Shown: positions 31,095 through 39,293, counted from the stretch's first letter. The stretch: 64,000 nucleotides of DNA from Paraburkholderia acidicola (GCF_002362315.1 NZ_MTZV01000004.1:1488001-1552000); one strand, 5' to 3'. Numbers and translations: made by a program. The notes: generated from the sequence alone by a model not told the origin.

Positions 31095-31577
31095 ATGCCG
31101 ACTAGATGCACTTTCGACTTGAACGGTAAAAATACGTCCGTGCTTCACTGCGACGGCGTCGGTGCGATGGTTGCTTTTTCGGGGCGTGGTAATGGCCGGG
31201 ACAACCCTGCGGCGACGTCGCAGCAAGCCATTGGGCCGATTCCGAAGGGCACTTATTACATTATTGATCGGCAGTCGGGCGGGCGTCTCGGGTGGTTTCG
31301 GGACCTGTGGGGCGAGTATGGGTACGGCACGACCAACCATACGGAGTGGTTCATGCTGTGGAACCCGAAAACTGGTGACTCTACGATGGTCGACGGTGTA
31401 AAGCGCGGCGCTTTTCGTCTGCATCCTGTCGGGCCGATGGGGTTGAGCGAAGGGTGTATCACGATCGCGAATCCGGGCCAGTTCAAACAGCTAGCGACGT
31501 ATTTGAGAGGACAGGGAGCGACGATTCCTGTTCCGGGAAGTCCGTCCAAGGCGTATGGAACGGTGGAGGTCAGGTGA
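31095..31577 (+). CDS. DUF2778 (Tlde1-like) putative antibacterial effector
   Basis: A 160-residue protein of the DUF2778 family. In Salmonella the family member Tlde1 is a type VI effector that attacks peptidoglycan tetrapeptides with L,D-transpeptidase-like chemistry. The expected catalytic set is visible: FRLHPVGPMGLSEGCITI, with His, Ser, Gly and Cys in order. An upstream AIGPIPKGTYYIIDRQSGG segment is also family-typical. No signal peptide is seen. The stop overlaps the GTG start of a two-TM protein (GTGA), the classic layout of an effector and its immunity protein. No type VI genes lie nearby. Confidence 0.82.
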   Translation: MPTRCTFDLNGKNTSVLHCDGVGAMVAFSGRGNGRDNPAATSQQAIGPIPKGTYYIIDRQSGGRLGWFRDLWGEYGYGTTNHTEWFMLWNPKTGDSTMVDGVKRGAFRLHPVGPMGLSEGCITIANPGQFKQLATYLRGQGATIPVPGSPSKAYGTVEVR

Positions 31578-31882
31578 AGAAGGCTCTGGCGATTCTCGTG
31601 AAGGTCATCGTCACGTTGGTGGGCGGTTGGGTGCTCGCGGGCGTGATATCAAGCCAGCCGTATGAAATGCCGTGGTTCCTGGACGACTCTATCCGCTTTG
31701 TGCTGCGGGTCACGGGCAATGACGGGCTGGCGAATCCTGACGACATGGAAGTTATTGCGACGCTCATCGTTCTGGTTGCGTCTGTGATGATCGTCGGAAT
31801 TGTGGTGTGGTTGGGAGCGCGTTACGTGGTTGAGCCGGTGCTGCGCCGGTTCAAGCTTAGGTCTCGTTCCAATTCGGCTTGA
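31574..31882 (+). CDS. Two-TM membrane protein, likely immunity partner
   Basis: A 102-residue protein with hydrophobic segments at about residues 4-25 (LAILVKVIVTLVGGWVLAGVI) and 62-85 (VIATLIVLVASVMIVGIVVWL), a periplasm-sized loop between them and a basic C-terminus. The GTG start overlaps the stop of the DUF2778 gene by four bases. A role as immunity protein against a periplasmic toxin is inferred from position and topology only. Confidence 0.65.
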   Translation: MKKALAILVKVIVTLVGGWVLAGVISSQPYEMPWFLDDSIRFVLRVTGNDGLANPDDMEVIATLIVLVASVMIVGIVVWLGARYVVEPVLRRFKLRSRSNSA

Positions 31883-32076
31883 TTGCTGGAGGTGGACTAA
31901 GATTAATATCGACACCTTATGGTGTCCCACAGCATTAGTCGGGTTGTTGTTCCAATTCCATAATGGAAGAATAAGCGTGCAAATGTCTTCGCGAATGTTG
32001 CCGAATTTTAGGCGTACAGCATGTTGAAAAAACCGAATGATATTCTCTGGATTTCGATGGTTCACTAAATTAATTA

Positions 32077-32553
32077 TTATTTTCCGATGAGTATACAAAG
32101 GATGCCGCCAATCAATCCTGTGACTCCAAAAAACACAAAAACAGAATTGAAGCATCGAGAATAGCTGAAATGGCCACTCCAAAGCGGGAATTTACTTCGC
32201 TGTTTTGTTATACTCTCGTCTCGCTCGAAAATTCGCAAATAATTTGGATGATTATTAATTTCGTCTAATGGATGCAGGCGATCTAAATATTTCAAGGCTT
32301 CTTCGCCATTTTTCACGAGTTCTTTTGTTCGGCATTCGAGTTTCCAGAATATAAAGCTAAGAAAAGAAATGAGAAACCAAATTACGGAAAACCAGCGATA
32401 AATATCTGATTTTGCAATTGCCGCAAATCCGGCTATAAGTGCGGTGATCAATGTGATAAAAAATTGAAACGCTTGTAGCCGTTGTGCCGCATGAAGGGAA
32501 AAATATGACCAGGCGTAGGTTCTAAAATATTTTTCTTCCTGAATGTCTTGCAT
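32077..32553 (-). CDS. AT-rich gene for a multi-pass membrane protein
   Basis: A 158-residue protein of unknown function in a strikingly AT-rich stretch, a sign of recent acquisition. Hydrophobic segments lie at about residues 28-48 (FQFFITLITALIAGFAAIA), 53-72 (WFSVIWFLISFLSFIFW) and 135-157. A hydrophilic central part with LECRTKELVKNGEEALKYL lies between them. The opening YAWSYFSLHAAQRLQAFQFF resembles a motif in small membrane proteins of phage-defence loci, but I cannot name the family with confidence. It is encoded opposite to the DUF2778 pair. Confidence 0.6.
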   Translation of the reverse strand: MQDIQEEKYFRTYAWSYFSLHAAQRLQAFQFFITLITALIAGFAAIAKSDIYRWFSVIWFLISFLSFIFWKLECRTKELVKNGEEALKYLDRLHPLDEINNHPNYLRIFERDESITKQRSKFPLWSGHFSYSRCFNSVFVFFGVTGLIGGILCILIGK

Positions 32554-32666
32554 TATTGTGCCCCGGTAATCGAAGTTTCTGATTTGCGATTCTGATGTCT
32601 ATTGCGAGCGAGCTATTGATTGCAGAGTCGGAGTTTGTGGGAGTGGGGGAGGCGGAGACGCCACGT

Positions 32667-33296
32667 TCACTCGGCCGCGGGAGGCCTGATGCGTCGCTTG
32701 ATTTTCTCTGGAAGCGTGTAGAGGTAGATGAGCAACAATCGGGTAAATTCAGCCAATTCGGTTGCCGCTTCCTTCGTGAATTGCTCTTCTTCGTGGAGCG
32801 CGTCGTTTCCGTCTAACCGCACGCGGTGCGCCCATGTTTGCAGGTCTTTGGTGATACGATTTTCGGCGGCGAGCTTATCTATGCGTTTCTCCAGTTTCCA
32901 CGCTTCGACATCCGGACAAAAAGCTTTGAGGGCTACTTCGAGGCATCTGCGATACATGGCCGCCGCAGCCGTATATCGACCACTTCCGAGACAATCGGCG
33001 CCTTCCATATATGCGTGACTAACTGCGGGTGGGCAGTCTTCGGGCGTATCCGGTAACGGTTTGGACGGATATACCGAATTAATCTTTAGGTTTGGGATTT
33101 TACGGAGTTCTCCAACCGTATGGCTCAAGCCTGAGGACGAATATTTGACATCTGCGCACAATCCCATTCCACACGCTGGGCATGTGCCAAACGCGTTATA
33201 CCGATTGCCGTCGGTCGGGTTCTGGAGGCAGTAGACGATATTGAACGAAGCATACGCGGCCCCACAGTGGGGACAGTCGTGGACGAGGGTCGGCAT
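32667..33296 (-). CDS. DUF4145 domain protein with N-terminal zinc ribbon
   Basis: A 209-residue protein. Residues 8-12 (CPHCG) and about 40-44 (CPACG) form a likely zinc ribbon. The C-terminal half matches DUF4145: GADCLGSGRYTAAAAMYRRCLEVALK, WAHRVRLDGNDALHEEE, then FTRLLLIYLYTLPEKI. DUF4145 is often found beside or fused to restriction and other defence proteins, but its biochemical role is unknown. The start at 33296 is chosen by GGGGAA upstream. An extension to 33356 is less likely. Confidence 0.8.
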   Translation of the reverse strand: MPTLVHDCPHCGAAYASFNIVYCLQNPTDGNRYNAFGTCPACGMGLCADVKYSSSGLSHTVGELRKIPNLKINSVYPSKPLPDTPEDCPPAVSHAYMEGADCLGSGRYTAAAAMYRRCLEVALKAFCPDVEAWKLEKRIDKLAAENRITKDLQTWAHRVRLDGNDALHEEEQFTKEAATELAEFTRLLLIYLYTLPEKIKRRIRPPAAE

Positions 33297-33901
33297 ATGT
33301 TTCCCCGGAGATCTGATCGTTTTGGGAGCCACCGACAACCAGTGGCGTGTTTTCACGTTAGCGTCCGTCAGCCGCTGACTGATCGCAGCTTACCGCAATT
33401 CAATGGCCGAGGTCAGGAGCAGAAAACCCTGCTTGCTGAAGCGGCTCGGCTACCATTTGGCGCCACGCGAACTGTGAACGAGGCGCGATCGAGTGCTTGC
33501 GTAATGGGGGTGTTTTGTGTATATTATCTTCACGGGCCGCCAAATGCGGCACGAGCGATGGGATTTAGTAGTACCAGAGAGAGCTAGCCTCGGTCGATAC
33601 ACTGTTGATCGAGGAACAGAAATTTAAGTGCCCCGCCGTATAAGGGAGTGTCGTTGCGTCCTCTCCTGTGCGGCTGGGGTTCTGCCAGGCCGACGAGCGA
33701 TCGTCGGGATTGTTGTATAGGTTTTAAACCTGCCCGTATTCTCCTTCAAGACCGGGAAAACCACCGTTAACACGGATTTTCCCGAGGACGCAGTTGGAGA
33801 CCCGGAGCGCTACCCGTGAGCCCGGTGATTTTCATCGGGGGTTTCCACGTGTGTCTGCGCTCCGTGTCTCTGCGGCAGCTTTTGTTGCCGCGGAGAATAC
33901 G
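33297..33901. other. 605-bp island gap
   Basis: No supported gene. Short open frames here have no ribosome binding sites or family resemblance. Some short palindromic stretches occur near 33780-33850. It may be the remnant of lost cargo. Confidence 0.4.
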
Positions 33902-34150
33902 ATGGATTCGCAACAGGAACTGCAAAAGCGTCTGGCCGACTTCGCAAGTCTTGAAGTCAATGAGCCGTCTACATGGCGCGCCGTGACAGTCCGCTGCTTG
34001 ACACGTCTCAAGCGGTCGAATCTGGCGATTGTTGCGGTTGTCGCGACTTCCGCGCTTGATGCTTATAGAGGCTTGCCTGTGCTCGTCACACTTACGGCGT
34101 TTTGTGCCGTCACAGTGCTGGGCATTTTTGGCGGTGCGCGCGAAAGGTAG
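33902..34150 (+). CDS. Small membrane protein, unknown
   Basis: An 82-residue product (MDSQQELQKRLADF...) with one hydrophobic region near residues 55-75 (LVTLTAFCAVTVLGIFGG) and a charged N-terminal helix. The ATG at 33902 follows GCGGAGA. No family is recognised. It lies in the island ahead of the RHH gene on the same strand. Confidence 0.4.
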   Translation: MDSQQELQKRLADFASLEVNEPSTWRAVTVRCLTRLKRSNLAIVAVVATSALDAYRGLPVLVTLTAFCAVTVLGIFGGARER

Positions 34151-34222
34151 AGCCTGGTGCGGTACGCCGCGAGGACCGGATGATATCCGCCTTGTGGCGT
34201 TACCACTAGATTTGGAAGTGAA

Positions 34223-34450
34223 ATGCGCACAGCTCGAAAGCAACCGAAGGTCCGTTTGAACCTTGATATGAGTGTTGAAGTCAAGGAACAGCTTGAACGA
34301 CTTCGTGATGACATCCACGCGGACAGCATGGGCGAAGTCATTAGGCGCGCACTCGCTGTATTCGACTATTTACAAAGCGAGCAGACCAACGGGGCGCATC
34401 TGGTGATCCGTGCTAGAGACGGAGCCGAAAAGGGATTGCCGCTATTGTGA
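34223..34450 (+). CDS. Ribbon-helix-helix-like small protein
   Basis: A 75-residue protein whose first 50 residues fit a ribbon-helix-helix fold: a strand (PKVRLNLDMS) followed by two helices (VEVKEQLERLRDDIHADS and MGEVIRRALAVFDYLQ). RHH proteins of this size are usually dimeric repressors or antitoxins. There is no toxin gene next to it, so it may be a stand-alone regulator. GGAAGTGAA precedes the ATG. Confidence 0.65.
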   Translation: MRTARKQPKVRLNLDMSVEVKEQLERLRDDIHADSMGEVIRRALAVFDYLQSEQTNGAHLVIRARDGAEKGLPLL

Positions 34451-34593
34451 AGTAGGCAGAATCGCAGCGGCTATTGGCCATGATAGCGTCGTCGGCCTCC
34501 ATCGTGGGCTGGACATTCATGCATCGGCTCCGCAATCGGTAAGCGGTCGCGCGAGCGGCGACGACGCAGGTCGCCAAGATAAAACCGATCGTC

Positions 34594-35439
34594 TCAACGA
34601 TAAGGGCATTCTGATCTTACGACCTCGGCGTCGATCGCATGCGATCTCAAGAACTGAGATATATAACTGCCGGTCTCTCGATCTAGATTACTTGGTCCGA
34701 CTACTACCTCGCGAATACAGTCCGAGATGTTAGGCGTCTCGCAATACGGAGTGAGACCATACTTCCCATAGCGCCACCGGATTTCGGGTTGGGATTCTTC
34801 GCCGAGTAGCTTGGCAAGACGAGCCGGTCGCGTAGCATCGTAAATGACGCGCCATTCGTGCTCGTCTCGAAAGGCCGGGTGTTTGAAATAAGCGCACATC
34901 AGGTTGATGTAGTCGCGCGCCGGTTGCGTTGTGCCGATCTCGGCCCCTTCTTGTGCTCTTCCGAACCCTAGTATCTTATCGAGGTGTGGCCTTAAGCTTT
35001 TGTCGTCACCATAAATTACTGGCGCAAACCGCCAGTCACCCGCCGTACTCTCTAAAGGTGCCGTGGCGAAATTTGCATCTAAGATCGGTGCCCCTACCGC
35101 AGACCTAAGGGCATTGACGTCGAAACCGATTGCGAATCCCGCGCCCTTGTCCGCGTATGCAACCCATTGACCGACAGAATCTTTCTCCTTTGATAGGCAG
35201 CAAATATGGTATTCACTGAGATCCTCCACGAGTTCGAAATGAAAATCTAGGGCGGTGTGAAATGTCTCCAATGATTCGTTTTTCTCTGCAAACTGGGCGA
35301 TGTACTCGAACGCCTTTTCCTTAAAGAACTCGAGTTCCCGTCGATCATTCGTCCTTCTCGCATTCGTGAGACGGAGTCTTCCAGATTCAATAATTGACAA
35401 GAAGGCTGTTGCGTCGCAGTAGTGATATACGATCGTCAT
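34594..35439 (-). CDS. DUF2971 domain protein
   Basis: A 281-residue protein with the DUF2971 hallmarks: an opening YHYCDATAFLSIIESGRLRLTNARRTNDRRELEFF (quoted in part here as YHYCDATAFLSIIESGRLRL), then CCLSKEKDSVGQWVAYADKGAGFAIGF, and KHPAFRDEHEWRVIY. Family members are predicted to have an ADP-ribosyltransferase-like fold and occur in mobile and defence-related loci; the activity is not established. It is encoded on the minus strand between two unknown genes. Confidence 0.8.
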   Translation of the reverse strand: MTIVYHYCDATAFLSIIESGRLRLTNARRTNDRRELEFFKEKAFEYIAQFAEKNESLETFHTALDFHFELVEDLSEYHICCLSKEKDSVGQWVAYADKGAGFAIGFDVNALRSAVGAPILDANFATAPLESTAGDWRFAPVIYGDDKSLRPHLDKILGFGRAQEGAEIGTTQPARDYINLMCAYFKHPAFRDEHEWRVIYDATRPARLAKLLGEESQPEIRWRYGKYGLTPYCETPNISDCIREVVVGPSNLDRETGSYISQFLRSHAIDAEVVRSECPYR

Positions 35440-35738
35440 CTAGGTACCTTTGGTAGAGCTAGCGTTGCTACCTTGTGACCTCCAGCACTTCTGGGGCCGT
35501 CTGCAAGCCACTTGCTAATATTACCCCGCAGTCGCACGGCCCCGGACGTCCGTAGGACTTCGAAAGCTATCAGTAACGTGATGTCGCCTCCACTGGCAGG
35601 AATGGGTCGTGCTCAGCCGGTCGTCGTGAGGCTCAGTTCGGCCAGTTTGAGACATTCGACGCAGCCACCTAAATCGTTGACAATAGCTAGTCCAAGCGCC
35701 CTCACGCGCCAACCACACAACACTGATTCGAATCATAT
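35440..35738. other. Island gap with one dispersed-repeat copy
   Basis: 299 bases without a supported gene. The stretch 35604-35662 is a diverged copy of the dispersed repeat described for 58784-58911. Confidence 0.45.
35604..35662 (+). repeat. Dispersed repeat copy 1
   Basis: Shares GGGTCG, CTCAGCC and CGGCCAGTTTGAGACATTCGA with copy 7 at 60642-60730, in the same order and spacing. Confidence 0.55.
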
Positions 35739-36335
35739 ATGTGGCCTTTCAAAAAGCGTGTGACGGCTTCGGCTGCCTACCCCGCCTCGTCCTCAGACAA
35801 GGTCTTAGAGGCGGCCGCCGCTCCAGACGGTCCGGTTTACTGCTACGTTGAATTCGAATCGAATGGCGAGAAGGCCTTACAGCGACTGACGGAATTCTTT
35901 GACCTCGTGAAGGCTGCAAAAGATAGCGATGAGCCCGCCGACGAGTCGCAACTATCAGCTTCTCTGACCGAGGCTGAACGCGCCTACTTTCCGAACCTGA
36001 CCGCGGAAGAAATGGCTGAGTGGAACGAATATTGGTTTTCCACTCCGCTTCCGAAGCGACATTCTCCTGAGATGTCGACGCCTGGATGGGACTTCGCGTC
36101 CATGCTTGATGCATTCTGGAATGGAGACTACGACCTCATTGCAATCCTACCGCGAGCAACACGGCATGTGTTGGAGTTCAACCCGCATGGTTATCCATAT
36201 GGCGGCACCGGCAGTCTTGTTGCGATGGTTGAATGTTTCGGCCATCAGGTCGTCGGCGTCGATGACGGAACGGGGTATGAGAAATACGTGCCACGTACGA
36301 ACATCTGGAAGCCACGTGCTCGCCGTGTTGTCTGA
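35739..36335 (+). CDS. Hypothetical protein of island
   Basis: A 198-residue soluble protein with an acidic middle (DLVKAAKDSDEPADESQL) and an aromatic-rich C-terminal half (MAEWNEYWFSTPLPKRH, GYPYGGTGSLVAMVECFGHQVVGVDDGTGYEKY). No family is recognised. The composition is like that of immunity proteins of polymorphic toxins, but no toxin gene is adjacent, so this is weak. There is no signal peptide or TM segment. Confidence 0.55.
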   Translation: MWPFKKRVTASAAYPASSSDKVLEAAAAPDGPVYCYVEFESNGEKALQRLTEFFDLVKAAKDSDEPADESQLSASLTEAERAYFPNLTAEEMAEWNEYWFSTPLPKRHSPEMSTPGWDFASMLDAFWNGDYDLIAILPRATRHVLEFNPHGYPYGGTGSLVAMVECFGHQVVGVDDGTGYEKYVPRTNIWKPRARRVV

Positions 36336-36382
36336 CCAGGTATTGCGGCCGCATCGGATGACTGCTTCGGAGCGGGGTCGAT

Positions 36383-36452
36383 GACCGCTTTGGGTCGAAT
36401 CCAGTCCGCTGCTTCGGGCAGTAGTCGGCCAGGAGCGGCCGTTCGACGCGTG
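36383..36452 (+). repeat. Dispersed repeat copy 2
   Basis: Contains GACCGCTTTGGGTCGAAT, then GGCAGTAGTCGGCCA and CGGCCGTTCGAC, in the same order as other copies. Confidence 0.6.
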
Positions 36453-36525
36453 TTCCGAAATTAACAAGAATTATGCGTCCATGTCGACCGGGGCGACGGG
36501 TTCGCTCCACGTTTGAGGCGCACGT

Positions 36526-36903
36526 ATGACTACATATGTTCACAACTACGCCCGGGTGTCGGCTCTCATCTTCGTTGTGGTAACGGGTGCGATATTTAAA
36601 TGGCTACAGTGGCGAAGTGCCAAGGTGTCAGGGATTAGCAGATCGCAGTTCGCTGAGATGGCGTCCAGGCCCGGAGAGAAAGAACTGTCAAAGGCACAGT
36701 GGTTTCGATTGTCGGGGTGGATTCTCATTCTTTTCCCGTTTTTCGCCGCCGCATTGTCGGAAATGCATCACCGAGATTCGCCGTTCATGTTGATAGGCGA
36801 GATAGGGTTGCTAGAGATATTTTTTGGCGGGCTGGGGTGGTTCATGCTGTGGATGGCCAGCCAATGTAGGGAACGCGCACGTCAGATGGGAGCAGCTCTG
36901 TAG
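36526..36903 (+). CDS. Two-TM membrane protein, unknown
   Basis: A 125-residue product with hydrophobic segments at about 10-28, 65-82 (LSGWILILFPFFAAALS) and 90-112 (LIGEIGLLEIFFGGLGWFMLWM). The last gene of the island before the right attachment repeat. No family is recognised. Confidence 0.5.
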   Translation: MTTYVHNYARVSALIFVVVTGAIFKWLQWRSAKVSGISRSQFAEMASRPGEKELSKAQWFRLSGWILILFPFFAAALSEMHHRDSPFMLIGEIGLLEIFFGGLGWFMLWMASQCRERARQMGAAL

Positions 36904-37081
36904 CGATCCCAATGTACGTCCTCAGGCCCACGGAAGGGCTGCCGAGGGTCGAATTGAGACGGCCGAAGTTAACTAGCTGCGCGACATAACCGTCGAGTGT
37001 TGTACGATTGGATGAGGGACTGTGAAACGAAAGCAGCGATCTTTTTGAGGATGCGAAGCGGAGAAAAGATAGAGTGCTGCT

Positions 37082-37138
37082 CTCCGAAGGCAGGGGTTGC
37101 TGGTTCGATCCCAGCCGGGCGCACCAAGCCTGATAAGG
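37082..37138 (+). repeat. Right attachment repeat (attR-like), tRNA-Arg 3' remnant
   Basis: 57 bp identical to 30273-30329. Homology extends 14 bp further left with two mismatches, so the anticodon arm is partly present, but no tRNA can be made. Confidence 0.9.
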
Positions 37139-37233
37139 CTGTCAGCAAATCCACCCGTTCCCGCTTCCTGCGAACTACGCTAAATTGCACCTACAGGGCT
37201 GCAGCTAGGCGTAGTCATTGTTTTTCCCGATTC

Positions 37234-37560
37234 TTAAAAATCAAGCTGCCCGTCAGTGATACCGAGCGCCGCCGCGATCTTTAAGCTCGATTGTTTCCGC
37301 AGACGCGGATTAGCTTCCTGCTGCGCATAGGCCGATTGCGAAATACCCAAACGCCCAGCGACTTCCCCTTGCGTGAGGCCGAGGTGTTCACGCCAGGCAC
37401 GAACCGGCGTTGCGCCGTCGACCGTGCGGCTAACGACAGCGTGCGGAATCAGGTCGCGCTCGGCGCTATGTCCTGCGACGTATTCCGCGTAGGGGATCAC
37501 AACAAAGGCCGGCTTACCGTCGGCTCCGTTGATGATCTGAATGTTAGTACGTGCGTTCAT
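37234..37560 (-). CDS. XRE-family antitoxin
   Basis: A 108-residue antitoxin-like repressor. The C-terminal half is a helix-turn-helix (LGLTQGEVAGRLGISQSAYAQQE). The N-terminal half (IQIINGADGKPAFVVIPYAEYV) resembles the dimerisation part of RelB/Phd-like antitoxins. It overlaps the toxin reading frame upstream by 17 bp. It would bind its own promoter and neutralise the toxin. Confidence 0.8.
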   Translation of the reverse strand: MNARTNIQIINGADGKPAFVVIPYAEYVAGHSAERDLIPHAVVSRTVDGATPVRAWREHLGLTQGEVAGRLGISQSAYAQQEANPRLRKQSSLKIAAALGITDGQLDF

Positions 37561-37798
37561 CGCGCTTCCTCACTTCTTCGATTTCGACGATTCGAATCTC
37601 GCCATCCCAGTTAAACAAAACCCGGTAGTCGCCGACTCTGAGGCGATATCCGCAATCATGGTTCGTCAGTGCCTTTACGTTCTGACAATCTGGCATCGTG
37701 GTCAGTGTGTTTACACCGCCGCGGATTGCAACCTGATGCGGCCGGTCGAGCTTGCGCAACTGCTTCACAGCTTTCGGGGCCTAGCCAATCGAGTTCAT
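37544..37798 (-). pseudogene. RelE/ParE-type toxin with early stop codon
   Basis: Reading from the natural ATG at 37798 gives MNSIG, then TAG at 37781-37783, then APKAVKQLRKLDRP and the rest of a RelE-type RNase toxin ending RVGDYRVLFNWDGEIRIVEIEEVRKRDERTY. Where the stop lies, related toxins usually have Trp, and TGG to TAG is one base. A GTG at 37768 could start a shortened 74-residue product lacking the first beta strand. Loss of toxin function is likely but not certain. Confidence 0.7.
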
Positions 37799-38052
37799 GT
37801 GAATTATAAGTAAAATATAAGTCTTTGTAGGGGAAATATTAGCCACCCCACAACCCTGCGAAAACTCGACCGATTGGACACTCCTTGGATCGACACGCGA
37901 TACACGTTCGCGCTCGCCGTCACTAACGCACGGCGTGACCCAGTCGGATATAAGACGCTTCTTCCAGACCTCTCGATGTCGACACCCATTGAGTAATCCA
38001 ATCGAAGAACCTATATTGCTTCGCTAACCCGACCGATCGCCAAGGAAGCCGC

Positions 38053-38745
38053 ATGCATCAACTCAAAACAAGCGAGCTTGAGCAGATCACCGAAGACATC
38101 TGGGTAAGCAAAGCCCCCCACAGTTTCCTCGGGCTCCACGTCGACACCCGCATGACAGTGATCCGCCTTTCATCGGGCACGGTGCTATTACATTCCCCGA
38201 TACCGATCACACCCGAGTTGCGCGCTTCCATCGATGCAATCGGCCCTGTCCGCCACATCGTCTGCCCGAATCTGTTCCACCACGTATACGCGCAACAGGC
38301 CTTGACGACCTATCCCGACGCGAGGTTGCACGGACCAGCCAGGCTACACCGCAAACGACGCGATCTACATTTCGACGCCGTGCTATCGGAAGAACCAGAT
38401 CCAGACTGGCGCAGTGATCTAGTGTCGATCTCAATCGCAGGCAGCATGTTGAAGGAGACCGTTTTCTATCACCCATCTTCAAAGACACTCATCACCTCCG
38501 ACCTCGTCGAAAACTTCAAGACACATTCGCACTGGCTGACACGCGGCTATCTCAAGTTGAATGGCATGCTGGGCAACGTCACCTGGCCGCCGATGATGCG
38601 CGTGGTTTACACGAATCGACGCGCCGCGAGAGAGAGCGTGGCCCGCATCCTCGCATTGCCGTTCGAGCGCGTCGTCGTGGCACATGGCGATGTGATTACA
38701 GACAATGCACGCGAGACCTTGAGGAAGGGGCTGGAATGGTTGTAG
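38053..38745 (+). CDS. DUF4336 protein (metallo-beta-lactamase-like)
   Basis: A 230-residue protein matching DUF4336, a family related to the metallo-beta-lactamase fold. Typical segments are DIWVSKAPHSFLGLHVDTRMTVI, VLLHSPIPI, IVCPNLFHHVYA and VVVAHGDVI, where the His/Asp residues could bind metal. The HxHxDH core is reduced, as in the family. AAGGA lies before the ATG. The function of the family is unknown. Confidence 0.75.
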   Translation: MHQLKTSELEQITEDIWVSKAPHSFLGLHVDTRMTVIRLSSGTVLLHSPIPITPELRASIDAIGPVRHIVCPNLFHHVYAQQALTTYPDARLHGPARLHRKRRDLHFDAVLSEEPDPDWRSDLVSISIAGSMLKETVFYHPSSKTLITSDLVENFKTHSHWLTRGYLKLNGMLGNVTWPPMMRVVYTNRRAARESVARILALPFERVVVAHGDVITDNARETLRKGLEWL

Positions 38746-38788
38746 CTTTGCACCTCACCGCATAGCCGTCGCCAGGAACTCCACACCG

Positions 38789-39172
38789 ATGCCATCCACC
38801 ATCCGCAATTCTCTCCTCTGGATCTTCGACGCCTTCGAGCGCGAGCCGACCTACCTCCACAAGCGGATGTTCGGCAGCGATGCCGCGTATATCGACGGTC
38901 TGTTGTGTCTGATCGCCGCCGATCGCGACGCGCCGTGGAACGGCCTGCTGGTATGCACATCGCAGGAGCGCCACGCCGCACTCATCGATGAAATGCCCGC
39001 ATTGCGACCGCATCCGGTGCTAGGAAAATGGCTCTATGTCCCGGAAGCCGATCCGGTATTTGAGGAAACCGTCGAGCAAATGACAGCGCTCGTCCTGGCA
39101 CGCGACCCGCGCGTAGGCGTCGAGCCCAAGCCGCGCCGGCGCAGCAAGAAATCTACGCTGCCAAAGACATAA
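38789..39172 (+). CDS. Small TfoX-like protein
   Basis: A 127-residue soluble protein. The KRMFGSDAAYIDGLLCLIAAD and PHPVLGKWLYVPE segments resemble the TfoX N-terminal (YjbR-related) fold, though the match is weak. The C-terminus is Lys/Arg-rich (KPRRRSKKST). It lies 43 bp after the DUF4336 gene and is probably co-transcribed. Confidence 0.55.
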   Translation: MPSTIRNSLLWIFDAFEREPTYLHKRMFGSDAAYIDGLLCLIAADRDAPWNGLLVCTSQERHAALIDEMPALRPHPVLGKWLYVPEADPVFEETVEQMTALVLARDPRVGVEPKPRRRSKKSTLPKT

Positions 39173-39199
39173 GTCATTGCTGCACGTCGCCGGCTTCGC

Positions 39200-39224
39200 T
39201 TCGCATGGCGGTCGCTCGCTTCGC
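39200..39224 (+). promoter_or_regulatory. Perfect PIP box
   Basis: TTCGC-N15-TTCGC exactly. An AATAAT -10-like hexamer lies 31 bp after it. PIP/hrpII boxes are bound by AraC-type HrpX/HrpB activators of type III secretion genes. The box is 69 bp before the transglycosylase gene start. Confidence 0.75.
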
Positions 39225-39293
39225 ATCACACACTGACCGAAGCCAAGCCGCGACCAATAATCGCGACAAGCCAACCTCATGCGGGAGCAAGCC

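Larger units (their letters stand above)
30273..37138. mobile_element. tRNA-Arg-integrated genomic island (~6.8 kb)
   Basis: Bounded by 57-bp perfect direct repeats of the tRNA-Arg 3' end (30273-30329 and 37082-37138). The repeat can be extended to 71 bp with two mismatches. The interior begins with two integrase remnants and carries a DUF2778 toxin-like gene with a partner, DUF4145, DUF2971, an RHH protein and membrane proteins. Base composition is uneven, and 31.9-32.6 kb is distinctly AT-rich. With the integrases decayed, the island is probably fixed. Confidence 0.85.

Noticed and set aside
31800..32027. 75-codon plus-strand frame after the DUF2778 partner gene
   Set aside because: It overlaps the end of the partner gene in another frame and then enters AT-rich sequence. 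No start signal.
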